Below, piece by piece: positions 25,822 to 35,400 of a stretch of 64,000 nt of DNA. A model generated the notes under the pieces. The model did no database searches. It saw nothing but the letters and a program-made list of their open reading frames with translations, and was not told where the DNA came from. How positions within the stretch are numbered: position 1 is the first letter of the stretch; each line of letters starts with the position of its first letter. The position numbers and the translations under genes were made by a program. The DNA comes from a virus: positions 1 through 64,000 of IMG/VR virus record IMGVR_UViG_3300025705_000005. One strand, given 5' to 3'.

Positions 25822-26417
25822 TTCTTTCCCAATTTCCAAAGAAACTGAGTAGATATGATTGGTTGGAATTGGTCATTTAATCCAATACCCAATCCAAATG
25901 CCTGCTTCTTCTTTGTTCTAAGTAATATAGAACCACCAACATAATTAAATTGCTTAGTTGTTCCATTCAAACCAAATCCTACATAGAATTCGTTTTTATT
26001 AATATACTTTGTTTCAGTTACAGTAGTTGTTGGGTAGATTAAATCGTAGATTATTTTTCTTGATAAAATTTTGTTCTGTGAGATAGTATCTTTAATTGTT
26101 AAATTCAATGAATCTAATTGTTGAAAGTCCTCATAAACATATTTTGCGAAGTAATCCTCTAAAATAGATAGAGTATCAATTTTCTGAGTTAACCTAATGG
26201 TATCAATCTCAGTTTTGATTCTGGTAACTATTTTAGGAACGTATTTTGTAACTTCTTTAGTAATGGTGTCGTATTTCGTTTCTACCTTTGTGATAATAGT
26301 AGGCTCGGATGGAGTATTATCTACTCCACCTGTACCACTGCATTGTCTTAGAAAAATTATTACTATAATTAATACTAAGATTATCAGATTCTTAAAATTT
26401 CCGATATACTTTTCCAT
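25818..26417 (-). CDS. Membrane-anchored coiled-coil protein, possible lysis or envelope factor (199 aa)
   Basis: An N-terminal hydrophobic helix (residues 10-24, LIILVLIIVIIFL) is followed by RQCSG with Cys26. Residues 40-150 are a Thr/Lys/Glu-rich extended or coiled-coil stretch with repeated D(T/S)I patterns (KYDTITKEVTKYVPKIVTRI). The last 60 residues alternate aromatic and polar positions (EFYVGFGLNGTTKQF, then FGLGIGLNDQFQP) and end in FLWKLGKK, suggestive of beta strands that insert into an outer membrane. This anchor-spacer-beta architecture could bridge the Gram-negative envelope like a spanin, but no spanin homology is visible. It is tightly coupled to the terminase gene (ATGA). Confidence 0.6.
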   Translation of the reverse strand: MEKYIGNFKNLIILVLIIVIIFLRQCSGTGGVDNTPSEPTIITKVETKYDTITKEVTKYVPKIVTRIKTEIDTIRLTQKIDTLSILEDYFAKYVYEDFQQLDSLNLTIKDTISQNKILSRKIIYDLIYPTTTVTETKYINKNEFYVGFGLNGTTKQFNYVGGSILLRTKKKQAFGLGIGLNDQFQPIISTQFLWKLGKK

Positions 26418-26426
26418 TTGCTACGC

Positions 26427-26759
26427 TTATTTTTTAGTAGCAGGTTTTCTTTTTTTGTTTGCTGGCTTTCTACCTTTTCGGTTTCCACCCTTTGCAGCTT
26501 CTACAACATCTTTAGATTGTTTAGCTAAGTTTTTACCAGCTTCTTTAACGTCTTTAAGTTCTTCTTTAACTCTCTTAACTCTACGTTTAACTTCTGATTT
26601 TACTTCTGCTACTTCTTCTTTGATATCTTCTACTGTATCCTCTACTACATCAGGAATAAAATCTCCATCTCTATCTTTGATTTTTCCAGTGTATAGTAAA
26701 ACTGCGTATGTTGCTGCTATAACTGCTACAATTCCTACGATAATTAATAATGTACTCAT
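26427..26759 (-). CDS. Small membrane protein with DRDGDFIPD motif (110 aa)
   Basis: Residues 3-23 form a transmembrane helix (LLIIVGIVAVIAATYAVLLY). Residues 29-37 (DRDGDFIPD) match the Ca-binding thrombospondin-3-type repeat pattern DxDxDGxxD in shortened form. Residues 37-90 are a charged helix of Lys/Glu/Val repeats, and the C-terminus is very basic (RKGRKPANKKRKPATKK). A cytoplasmic basic tail or DNA/envelope contact is plausible. It forms a two-gene set with the 199-aa membrane protein 9 nt downstream, and its promoter-like motif is exactly 31 nt upstream. The function is unknown. Confidence 0.65.
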   Translation of the reverse strand: MSTLLIIVGIVAVIAATYAVLLYTGKIKDRDGDFIPDVVEDTVEDIKEEVAEVKSEVKRRVKRVKEELKDVKEAGKNLAKQSKDVVEAAKGGNRKGRKPANKKRKPATKK

Positions 26760-26790
26760 AATTTGCCTTTTTAGATTAAACTTCTTATAC

Positions 26791-26799
26791 TATAAATAT
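26791..26799 (-). promoter_or_regulatory. Promoter-like motif, 31 nt before the membrane-protein pair
   Basis: The sense strand reads CATATTTATAGTATAAG, ending exactly 31 nt before the ATG at 26759. It would drive the 110-aa, 199-aa and terminase genes. Confidence 0.6.
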
Positions 26800-26822
26800 G
26801 GTAATATATTTAATAAACCTAT

Positions 26823-28607
26823 TTACCATTTTCTACAAGACCAATAGTTTGCTTTCCATTTTGGTCCAGGGTTATCACAATTCATTCTAGCTCTAAATGA
26901 TTTTCTAGCTTCTGGATTATCTTTTTTGATTACCATTCCTTTTTGCCCAAAGTGAACTACTACAACATTTCCTTTTTCGTTCTTAACATATACTTTGAAT
27001 TTTTTAGAATCACCTTGCATTGGTTTGTTAAGTTCTACTTTTCTACCTTGATACTCAGCCTCTTCAATTACTTCAGAAGTATTTTCTTTTTTCATAAGTT
27101 TGTAAGCCGTATGCCCCATCATTACGATACCACTCTTAACAAACTTATCTTTATTAGATTGTTTTTTAAGTGCATCATATACTTGAATCATTAGGTTTGC
27201 TGAATTCATATCAACTCTTACCTTCTTACCACTCTTAGTATCTTTAATCAAATCGTTTTGTGAATCTTTTACGATTTTTCTTAATTGAGTAATTACTTCA
27301 GGTTCTTTAGCTTCGTTGATTGATTCGTTTACACCTTTGAATCTTCTTTTAATATCGTTGTAAAATTTCTTATGATATTTTTTAGGAATATGGTCTGATT
27401 TTAAGTAATCATATAAATCTTGCTCATCACTCCACATTTGCCCTGCAGCTTCATGTTGTGTTGAACTATACCCAGCAGCGATATCTAACATAGTGTACAT
27501 ATCATTATGATTTAAACTTTCGTTTACCGATTCATTTATATCTTCAATGGTAGCTGCCATATTACCAATTGCCATAGTTACGTTTCCGTTTCTCTGATAT
27601 AAATAATACTTAACACCTTTTGGGTTTGTTACATTCTGAAGGATTATACGTTCTACTTTTTGTTTACCTACTAAAGTTTTACCCTTAGTTACTTTGAATT
27701 TTGCTTCATTACCACTACTCATTGATGAACCATACTTAATTGTAATCTCATCACCTTTTTTGAGTTTATCGTAAATCTTAAATCTGGCTTTCATATCCAT
27801 AGATTTACCTTCGGTTAATCCCTGTTGGTTGTTTATTTCATTTACTTTTTGTTCGATAGTATCAACGTGTGATTGAATATAAGAATGTTCTTGTTCCAAT
27901 CCCATTATTTTTGCCATCTTCATAATATTTTTTGCGATATTATTAGCAACCATTGAATAATCTCTCTCAGGGCTGTATCCTTCTCTCTGAATATGTTCTT
28001 CTATAAAGAAAAGTGCATCTTGTAATCTTACACTTCTTTCAGCCATATCCATATCAACACCTTTGGATTCTATATCACCATATAGTGATGATGCGCCAGG
28101 ACACATGTGGAAGTATTTAGTTTGGTATTCACCTATCTTAATTTCTTCTTTATCATTTTCATCTTCACCCATTGTACTCATATCTTCATACTCATGTGAG
28201 TGGGTTACTTCTTTAATATATTGAGTTACAAAGCTTCTAAAATTTTCATTCATTCCTTCTTTAAGAGAAGTTACTTTAGCACCTACGGGCCCACCAATAA
28301 ACATTGAAACAAAGAATGCTATCGCATCAATGATATCATACCCATCCCATTTTGCTGCCTTAGCGATTGGTTCACCATGATTCTGTTCGATTGAATCTTC
28401 CAAATCTTTTCTACCAGCATATTTGGATTGTTTTGCTTTAGGAAACATTGAATCCACTTTCTTAGCCTCACTATGAAAGTTTGCATCTCTTAGTGCTCCT
28501 ATTAGAATGTGTTTTACTCCATGATGTACTTCTGGGTCTGAACCTTTGTACCCTTTGAAGTATGCATCTAAGTCTTTTTTAACTTTTTTATTTAATCTTG
28601 GATTCAT
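26823..28607 (-). CDS. Modular, polyprotein-like virion protein (594 aa)
   Basis: Several small domains are joined by protease-like linkers. Residues 1-110 form an N-terminal domain (NPRLNKKVKKDLDAYFKGYK, then DAIAFFVSMFIGGPVGAKV, partly hydrophobic). The linker SLKEGMNENFRSFVTQYIKE follows. Later linkers are GLTEGK, INESVNES and VNESINEA. The C-terminal about 70 residues (YQGRKVELNKPMQGDSKKF, then KSFRARMNCDNPGPKWKANY, ending WSCRKW) are a conserved phage domain I know from marine T4-like head proteins, with two Cys near the end. The general architecture matches the 745-aa core protein at 17915-20152. It lies upstream of the membrane pair and downstream of the 194-aa gene (2-nt gap). Packaging in the head is inferred. 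Confidence 0.7.
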   Translation of the reverse strand: MNPRLNKKVKKDLDAYFKGYKGSDPEVHHGVKHILIGALRDANFHSEAKKVDSMFPKAKQSKYAGRKDLEDSIEQNHGEPIAKAAKWDGYDIIDAIAFFVSMFIGGPVGAKVTSLKEGMNENFRSFVTQYIKEVTHSHEYEDMSTMGEDENDKEEIKIGEYQTKYFHMCPGASSLYGDIESKGVDMDMAERSVRLQDALFFIEEHIQREGYSPERDYSMVANNIAKNIMKMAKIMGLEQEHSYIQSHVDTIEQKVNEINNQQGLTEGKSMDMKARFKIYDKLKKGDEITIKYGSSMSSGNEAKFKVTKGKTLVGKQKVERIILQNVTNPKGVKYYLYQRNGNVTMAIGNMAATIEDINESVNESLNHNDMYTMLDIAAGYSSTQHEAAGQMWSDEQDLYDYLKSDHIPKKYHKKFYNDIKRRFKGVNESINEAKEPEVITQLRKIVKDSQNDLIKDTKSGKKVRVDMNSANLMIQVYDALKKQSNKDKFVKSGIVMMGHTAYKLMKKENTSEVIEEAEYQGRKVELNKPMQGDSKKFKVYVKNEKGNVVVVHFGQKGMVIKKDNPEARKSFRARMNCDNPGPKWKANYWSCRKW

Positions 28608-28609
28608 TT

Positions 28610-29194
28610 TTATGCTCCGTTATTTTTTAGCTTATCTATAAAGTTTTCTTTAAAGGTTTTAAATTCGTTATCAATTTTTTCTACCACTTCTTCTTCTGTC
28701 ATTCCTTCATTCCATTTTTCAATAGAACCATCTTCATTTATAAAAGATGCTTGAAGAGTTGATTTAATAACTTCCTTTTCCATCTCAGCTTGTTTTAACC
28801 AAGCTTCGGCGTTTGCTAGTAACTTTTTCTTTTCATACTCTTCGTACTTACCATCTAATTTTAATTGATGTTCCATTTCTACAACACAATTTAAACACAT
28901 ACCATGTATAGCTTTCATTTTTAAATCAGCTCTACTTGGTTCTGTAGTAGTACAAGTTTCTTTGTTGCAATTAGGAAATGAATTTAACTCTTCTCTGAGT
29001 TTAGCCATTTTCCCAATCTTAACTTTGTAACCATTTCGTTGTTCCCACTTTTGATTTTTATCATCAATCCAAGTTTCTCCAACTTCACGTCTTTCAACGA
29101 CTTTATCAGCAAATGAGATGCTTTTTTTAGTTTGGGTTTTGTGTTGCCCACTTAACATTTCACTTACTGCTTTAATATTTTTTAACTTTGCCAT
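28610..29194 (-). CDS. Conserved protein with a probable zinc-binding site (194 aa)
   Basis: Residues 1-70 are basic and include ERREVGETWIDDKNQKWEQR, a short beta-rich motif. Residues 75-110 hold NCNKETC and then MCLNCVVEME, spaced like a four-Cys zinc ribbon. The C-terminal 80 residues are helical and acidic (EEYEKKKLLANAEAWLKQAE, then TEEEVVEKIDNEFKTFKENF). The family name is not known to me, although proteins of this type recur in T4-like phages. The gene begins 14 nt after a promoter-like motif and is followed at once by the 594-aa gene. Nucleic-acid or protein binding is a possibility. Confidence 0.7.
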   Translation of the reverse strand: MAKLKNIKAVSEMLSGQHKTQTKKSISFADKVVERREVGETWIDDKNQKWEQRNGYKVKIGKMAKLREELNSFPNCNKETCTTTEPSRADLKMKAIHGMCLNCVVEMEHQLKLDGKYEEYEKKKLLANAEAWLKQAEMEKEVIKSTLQASFINEDGSIEKWNEGMTEEEVVEKIDNEFKTFKENFIDKLKNNGA

Positions 29195-29208
29195 AACTTA
29201 TTATTTTA

Positions 29209-29217
29209 TATAAATAT
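29209..29217 (-). promoter_or_regulatory. Promoter-like motif only 14 nt before the 194-aa gene
   Basis: The sense strand reads CATATTTATATAAAATAATAAG directly before the ATG at 29194. If this is a -10-type element, the transcript would have a very short leader. Confidence 0.5.
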
Positions 29218-29230
29218 GAAAATAAAATCT

Positions 29231-31528
29231 TTAAGAGTAAAATAACCCTAAAATCTGATTTAGTGATGCGAATGTACCTGTTAATTTGTATGTTCCACCT
29301 TTATATGTGAATACAATACCCTCATTTGGTACAATCTTATCCTTACCACCTACAGCGGCTAATCTTTCTAATTCCATTTTTAATTTTGCAATCTTCTTTG
29401 GGTCTCCACTCTTCTGAACATCTTTGATTGTGGAATCCAATCTCTTCTTCATATCTCTAACTGCCTTATCAGGGTTAACTGTTAATGCTGAACCCATAAA
29501 TGAAAGTACATCTGCACCTACACCTAAGAATATATCTTCGAACTTACGAAGGTTTGTTTTAGATATTTTTGCTTTATCCTGTTTATCAGTTTTGGTTGCC
29601 CAATCTAATACTTTAGAATCAGAAATATTCTTTTTGTTTAATCTAAATGAGTTATCATAGAATGCCCATCTTTTAACCAACGCCATTTTAGTTTTGTTAT
29701 CTAATGTAGATGGTGAATTTTTATCAACATATTGTTCCCACCATGCTTGATGGTAATCTGCAACACCATTAGAATCTTTTAGTTTAAATTCTTTTTGAAC
29801 TTTGTTTAATTGTGAGTAGTACTTACCTTGTAACTTAGAAAGTTCTACCGATTGTGGTAGATTTACAACAGGTGGTCCTTGAATTGTATAATTCTTTTGA
29901 ACATCCTGATTGATTTGTTTAATCATACCAGCTAATATTCTAGCAGATGAAGTATCAGCTCCAATTGCTTTTCCATTCTCATCATAATCCATTGTTCCGT
30001 GGAATACTAAAAGTGGTTGTCCATAAGGAATCACATTTACTGATGTTGGGAATATAACTTCTATATTCATAAAGGATGAACCTTGATTGAATACTTTATC
30101 TCTTTGTGCTTTTGATAATCCTTTGATTGCTTTAGATAAATCTTCCATAGCGAAATTGTATGCATCGGTTAATCCACCTCTACCTTGAAACTTAGAAGCT
30201 ACTCCACTAATATCCAATGCGTTTTCACCACTATTCTTTAGGTGTCCACCATTACGAGCGGCGATTAATCCTTTATCATCTCTCCAACTAATAGCAAGTG
30301 CTTGTCCATCTGTTTTTTCTCTAGTGAATTCTAACTTACCATTTAAAGCGTTTGATATGATTGTTTTTAAATCACCAAACGTTAGATTCATCTCTGTATC
30401 AAATGGGTGAGCCATATGTCCGTATGCTCCACCTTCAGTAATCAATCCTTCTTTTACTATATTTTCTGGTGAAGTTTCTTTTTTAGGTTCATTCTTAGAA
30501 CTATCTTTTGATTTTTCAGCTCCTAAGAAATCAACAAGTTCATAACCTACCATAGTAGCTACTGTTGTTATCTTATCTGCCCATGCTTTGTAAGCATCAG
30601 TTCCTTTTAAATCAGTATATCTTTGAGATTGTGCATCTAATCCTGCAAGACCTGATGGGAAGTATGATACTGGGTATTTATCTTCAATATTTCTATTATC
30701 ATCAGCGTATATAGTTTCATCATCGGTATCTAATATATAATCAACTACCAACCATCCTAATCTTTTTGCTGTTTCATCACCAACTGCTTTATATGATTTT
30801 GAGTTACCATAATATGCGCCTGGCCCATCATCAACACCTTGTGAGTTACCACCAACACCTACTTTGGTAGAATTGGCTTCTGATAATAATTTATTAAAAT
30901 CAAATGTAGATAAAAAAGATTCCATCTGCTTTGATATCTTACTTAGTTTACCTGTTATGAATTTGAATATCTTTGGATTAAACTTTCCATCGTATGCTTT
31001 TTTGAAACCAGCCTTTTTTGAATCATCACTACCTAATGATAATAACTTTCTAACTTCAGTTCCACTAATACCACCACTTTGAGCTGGTGCTACATAAACA
31101 TATCCTTTATCTTCATATCCTTTTTCAATTCTATCAGGATGGTATGGTTCAAAGTATTTACCTTTTAATCTGTATCTATCCTTTTCACCAACTACAGTTA
31201 CAAATGCTGTTTTAGATGAATCAAACTTACCTATAATTTCTTTTGGGGCGTATGGGTTTTTGATTTGAACAATTTTAGATGATGGAATGCCAAACATCTT
31301 TGTCATAATCATTTTCTTTTCATTAAACTTAAATGGTGATTTGATATTATCTGTTTTATTAGATGTACCAATCCACACATTATCTCTACCAAATTGTTTT
31401 ACCAAATGTTCGTAGGTAGCATTATGCCCTTTATGAAAGGGTTGAAATCTACCAGCGTAAACTACTACCTTTTTTTCTATATTCTCAGTTAAGATTTCCT
31501 TAACCCATTCTTTAATTAATTTTCCCAT
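29231..31528 (-). CDS. Nucleotidyltransferase-ligase-like fusion protein (765 aa)
   Basis: Two enzyme-like domains in one chain. Residues about 20-185 form a cytidylyltransferase/NMNAT-type Rossmann domain: GRFQPFHKGH (26-35) carries the HxGH motif, and SGGISGTEVRKLL carries the ISGTxxR motif. Residues about 365-765 resemble the covalent nucleotidyltransferase fold of DNA/RNA ligases: EKTDGQALAISW has KxDG with K405 (motif I), NIEVIFP near residue 490 fits motif IIIa, EGIVF at 736-740 fits motif IV, and YKLTG at 747-751 is a partial motif V lacking the second lysine. A helical linker lies between. The N-terminus KLIKEWVKEILTEN carries an ILTE protease-like site. The substrates cannot be read off. 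NAD metabolism, RNA repair or capping are possibilities. Confidence 0.82.
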   Translation of the reverse strand: MGKLIKEWVKEILTENIEKKVVVYAGRFQPFHKGHNATYEHLVKQFGRDNVWIGTSNKTDNIKSPFKFNEKKMIMTKMFGIPSSKIVQIKNPYAPKEIIGKFDSSKTAFVTVVGEKDRYRLKGKYFEPYHPDRIEKGYEDKGYVYVAPAQSGGISGTEVRKLLSLGSDDSKKAGFKKAYDGKFNPKIFKFITGKLSKISKQMESFLSTFDFNKLLSEANSTKVGVGGNSQGVDDGPGAYYGNSKSYKAVGDETAKRLGWLVVDYILDTDDETIYADDNRNIEDKYPVSYFPSGLAGLDAQSQRYTDLKGTDAYKAWADKITTVATMVGYELVDFLGAEKSKDSSKNEPKKETSPENIVKEGLITEGGAYGHMAHPFDTEMNLTFGDLKTIISNALNGKLEFTREKTDGQALAISWRDDKGLIAARNGGHLKNSGENALDISGVASKFQGRGGLTDAYNFAMEDLSKAIKGLSKAQRDKVFNQGSSFMNIEVIFPTSVNVIPYGQPLLVFHGTMDYDENGKAIGADTSSARILAGMIKQINQDVQKNYTIQGPPVVNLPQSVELSKLQGKYYSQLNKVQKEFKLKDSNGVADYHQAWWEQYVDKNSPSTLDNKTKMALVKRWAFYDNSFRLNKKNISDSKVLDWATKTDKQDKAKISKTNLRKFEDIFLGVGADVLSFMGSALTVNPDKAVRDMKKRLDSTIKDVQKSGDPKKIAKLKMELERLAAVGGKDKIVPNEGIVFTYKGGTYKLTGTFASLNQILGLFYS

Positions 31529-31562
31529 AGTAATAAATATCCTATTTTTAATTTAAAAGTGA

Positions 31563-32420
31563 TTATCCACAATGATAAGTACATGCAATTAATTTTGAAG
31601 ATGATGGTTCGGTTGACCAATCTACATCTTCTAATGATTTTGCTACTGTATAATTTGCTAAAAATTCACTATTCTGTTTACACCCATATCCACCAGAACC
31701 TGATGCGGTTGTTATATAATCACCATTTTCAATGTTACCATTTTGGGAACATACTAAAATTATACCATCACCAATCGACCACGCAGCGTGATAATCATCT
31801 TCACCTTCATCTCTTACTCGAGAATACATATATACACCAAATACTCTTTTGTCTTGATATGTTGATGATGTTACACAATATTCTATTGGCTGAACATCTT
31901 TCCCTATAAGTTCTGATTTTACTACTGAAAGTATTGTACCTTCTGGATAAATATGATAAAGTGAGTTATCAATCGAACCCGTATCTGCTATTTTATCAGC
32001 CGATGTGGAATCTGATTGTAACAATACGGCTTTGTGTTCTCCAGTAAATGTATTATACGCCACTGTATAACCATATGCACTAATAGAACCCAATGAAATA
32101 TTATTTCCTGCATAGAAATCTATAAGATAATTGTATTGATTATTACTATAATAACTCCAATCATCACCACATCTTATTTTTATTCCCTTATCACCATTGG
32201 AATAGCTGCTAGCGTAATTGTTCACTTGTAGAGCATATGTGCTTGTACCGGGTACGGTTATTTCAATTGGTTCAATTGAAGTAATAGAACCTGATGAAAT
32301 TAACCCCTCTCTGAATGTAATTTTTTCGTGAGAGTTATCAGTTGAATCTTCCATTACTAATGAACTTGATACTTTTGTAAATATATATTTGTGTCCGTTA
32401 AATAAATCTTTATCTGCCAT
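31563..32420 (-). CDS. Fibre-tip protein with Peptidase_G2-like C-terminus (285 aa)
   Basis: Residues 1-110 are a beta-rich domain (HEKITFREGLISSGSITSIE, then STYALQVNNYASSYSNGDKG). Residues about 115-285 resemble the intramolecular-chaperone/autoproteolytic domains found at the end of phage fibres: GTILSVVKSELIGKD, IILVCSQNGNIENGDYITTA, GYGCKQNSEFLANYTVAKSL, ending KLIACTYHCG. In such proteins the motif NGDxI...GYGxKQ...YTVAK marks the folding domain. Here it is encoded separately, immediately downstream of the 3345-aa giant fibre, so it may cap that fibre. No promoter-like motif or strong ribosome binding site precedes it. Confidence 0.65.
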   Translation of the reverse strand: MADKDLFNGHKYIFTKVSSSLVMEDSTDNSHEKITFREGLISSGSITSIEPIEITVPGTSTYALQVNNYASSYSNGDKGIKIRCGDDWSYYSNNQYNYLIDFYAGNNISLGSISAYGYTVAYNTFTGEHKAVLLQSDSTSADKIADTGSIDNSLYHIYPEGTILSVVKSELIGKDVQPIEYCVTSSTYQDKRVFGVYMYSRVRDEGEDDYHAAWSIGDGIILVCSQNGNIENGDYITTASGSGGYGCKQNSEFLANYTVAKSLEDVDWSTEPSSSKLIACTYHCG

Positions 32421-32448
32421 ATTACTTTCCTTTTAATTTTTTAAACTA

Positions 32449-35400
32449 TCAATTTTGCACCAGTCCCTGTCCACTACGAGTAGTCAGAGTGTATGTTTGT
32501 AATAGTAACCCAAAGCTTGAGTAGCCCGATGTAATTGCACCATCATCAAATTGTATCCCATCATCTTGAATAGATAATTCTAATCTAGCAATATCATCTG
32601 ACCCAGCGTTTGTTGGGAATAATATATCATTTATTACATATGGTGGTGCTACCTGTAATGTTAAATTCATTGTTACACTTCCACCCAAAGAACCATCTAA
32701 AACTAATGTAGTGTGGCCACTAACTGTTTGATAATAAGAACCTGAATTTGCACTATTAACATTTACAAACTTTTCAACAATATTAGTTGCGGTTACGAAT
32801 CCTTCTTTAGTTACTTCAAAACCAGGACTTACAAAACCACCTAATTTCATAGAACCACTATCTAAACTTATAACTGAACCCTCATTAGGTGATAGGTTAA
32901 GTGATTGTAGTTCACCAGTCTTAATTTGCCTTCCACCAATTTGTGTTCCAAGGTTTGTTTTTGGTTTTATTACTAAATCTCTAACATACGCAGAGTTAAG
33001 TCCATTCCCAGACCAATTTAATATATTCATTGAAAAGAATTCAGTCCCTGCTGATGGGGTGTAATTCGTTTGATATGTAATCCATTCTTGTGGCCAATAA
33101 GAACCATTTAAGTTATTACTTACATTACCTACACCAGCTGAACCTGATATTTTTGTCCAACTTAAAGTAGCTTCACCACTAGTACTAAGGGAACCTGGTT
33201 CTGAATTACTGCTGTTGGCATATGAAGCATGGGTTATAAATTTTACACCATCTTCTCGTGCACTTGCATCATTAGATTCATACACTCTTAGATACATACC
33301 TGTTGTACCTGATGTATAGTTGGTAGCACCACCTTTAACAGTTATTGTTATTCTATATGCAGATGCTTCCTTTTTTATAATTTTGGTTGCCATTCCAATA
33401 GTAGTATCCCCAGGGTTGGATAATTCTACAACTTTACCAATAGTACCCCCGAAATCACTAAATTTTATATTACTTGCGACATTATTCCCATATGTTGAAA
33501 AGAAATCTGCAGGTCTACCATCCAATGCGCTAATACCAGCCGATGGGTTTGTTATTTCGTTAAATAGATTTTCTACAGCTTCAGCAGGGTCACCAAGTGT
33601 AATTGCATTCCCATCCGCATCCAAAACAGAGATAGCTCCAGTTACTTGTACTGCCCCACCACTATCTATTTCGAAATTAGGAGTACTGATTTCTAATTTA
33701 CCAGCAGTATGATTAAATCTCATGTAATTACCACCAAGTTCACCAACTGCGAATTTAGCATTTGGTCCATCTAATAATATACCTTTTTCTGTAGTGTATG
33801 CCCCAGTACCACCAATTTTCATTACACCATCATTAAGATATAACGCAGTACCTGTATCGGTTGATAAGTTGTTTGATTTTATAGTACCTGTTGTAATTGA
33901 ATCACCACTAATTCTACTTGTACCACCAGAACTAAATTCTTTTATTTTTATATAATCAACATGCGTTATACCCTGCGTATCATTGTAGTTCAATAATAGA
34001 TATGCTGATATGAATCCATTATTGATTTCAGCTCTCAACGTTCCAGGATTAGTTTTATCATCGTGCATCGTAGTATCACCATTTGAACCACCTGTTCTTG
34101 TTGCTCCTTTGAAATAACCTTTGAATGTTTGGAAATACCCAGTACCATTACCAGTACCTAAATTATTAGATGATAGAGTAATATAATGACCTGAAGTATT
34201 ATTATTCCCATCATAACCAACTCTAGTTACACCATCTGATTGCATTCCGTTTATACCAACATATGCTCTTGTATTAGATGTACCAGCCGTTCTTTTGATT
34301 CTAACTTCTACCTCATATAATGATGATTCATTAAATGGTATCAATGTATTAGAAATTATATTTGCTTCATCATCACCACTATTGTTTCCTACAACAAGCG
34401 CTTTACCTGAAATACAATCCGTATCTGCCTCTAATGATGGAGTAGAACTACTCGCCCCTTTGTTCCAAAACCAAGCATCACCTGTCCCATCCATCTTTGG
34501 AGCATTACCACCATTTGTATCACCTACAGCTGAGTATTGTGAGAAATCATCAAAGAATACTACATTACCATCTCCGTTATCAGGTCTACCTCTAAAGGTT
34601 ACATCACCTGCGATTTCTACGTTTCCATTCGAACCACTAATATATTGTGAAGTTCCACTTCCTAATAAGAACTTATCTACTTCTATATTTGCGTTTGAAC
34701 CACTAATTAATAATGATTTATTAGTATTGTTCCATGCTAAGTAACCATCGCTTGGATTACTTGCTCCACTAGCATTTCCACCTAAGTAAAAATTACCACC
34801 ACTATCTAAGAATGATGTGAAATCTGCTAATGTTGCGGTTGTTCCACTACCAATTGCCCCATGATATCCAAATACATCTGAGTTCATTAGTAAACCTGCT
34901 GCTAACGTACCTTGTACTCCACTTAATGATGCATCTAAGAATGAGAAGTCTTGATTGTTTGCTCCTTGGTCTCCCTGCGGTCCAGCTTTAGATTTAGCTA
35001 TTGAGTAAGTTTTAGATATTGAAACACCACCACTAACAGCTGTAAGTATTACAGAACCACTATCGGGTGTTAATGCTGAAATTGTTAGTACTCTGTTACT
35101 GATTGTTGCAGTGAGGTCTGTTGAGTTTTGGTTTGTTACAGTATAATTAGATGATACGTTTGTTACACCTTCATATATAAACATTTCAGTACCACTACCA
35201 TTAAATGATGAAACAGTTCCATCATTAGCAGCTGGAACTACATCAGCTTCAGATGTTAGGAATGCCGTTACTGCATCTACCCCACCAGCACCAGCTGCGC
35301 CAGGTTGAACTGCTACAATTGTAACTGTATCAAATGTTAATTCAGTTGTTGAATCAGCTGCTTCAGATACACTAACTGTAATTGTTTTTGGAGTTGAGAA

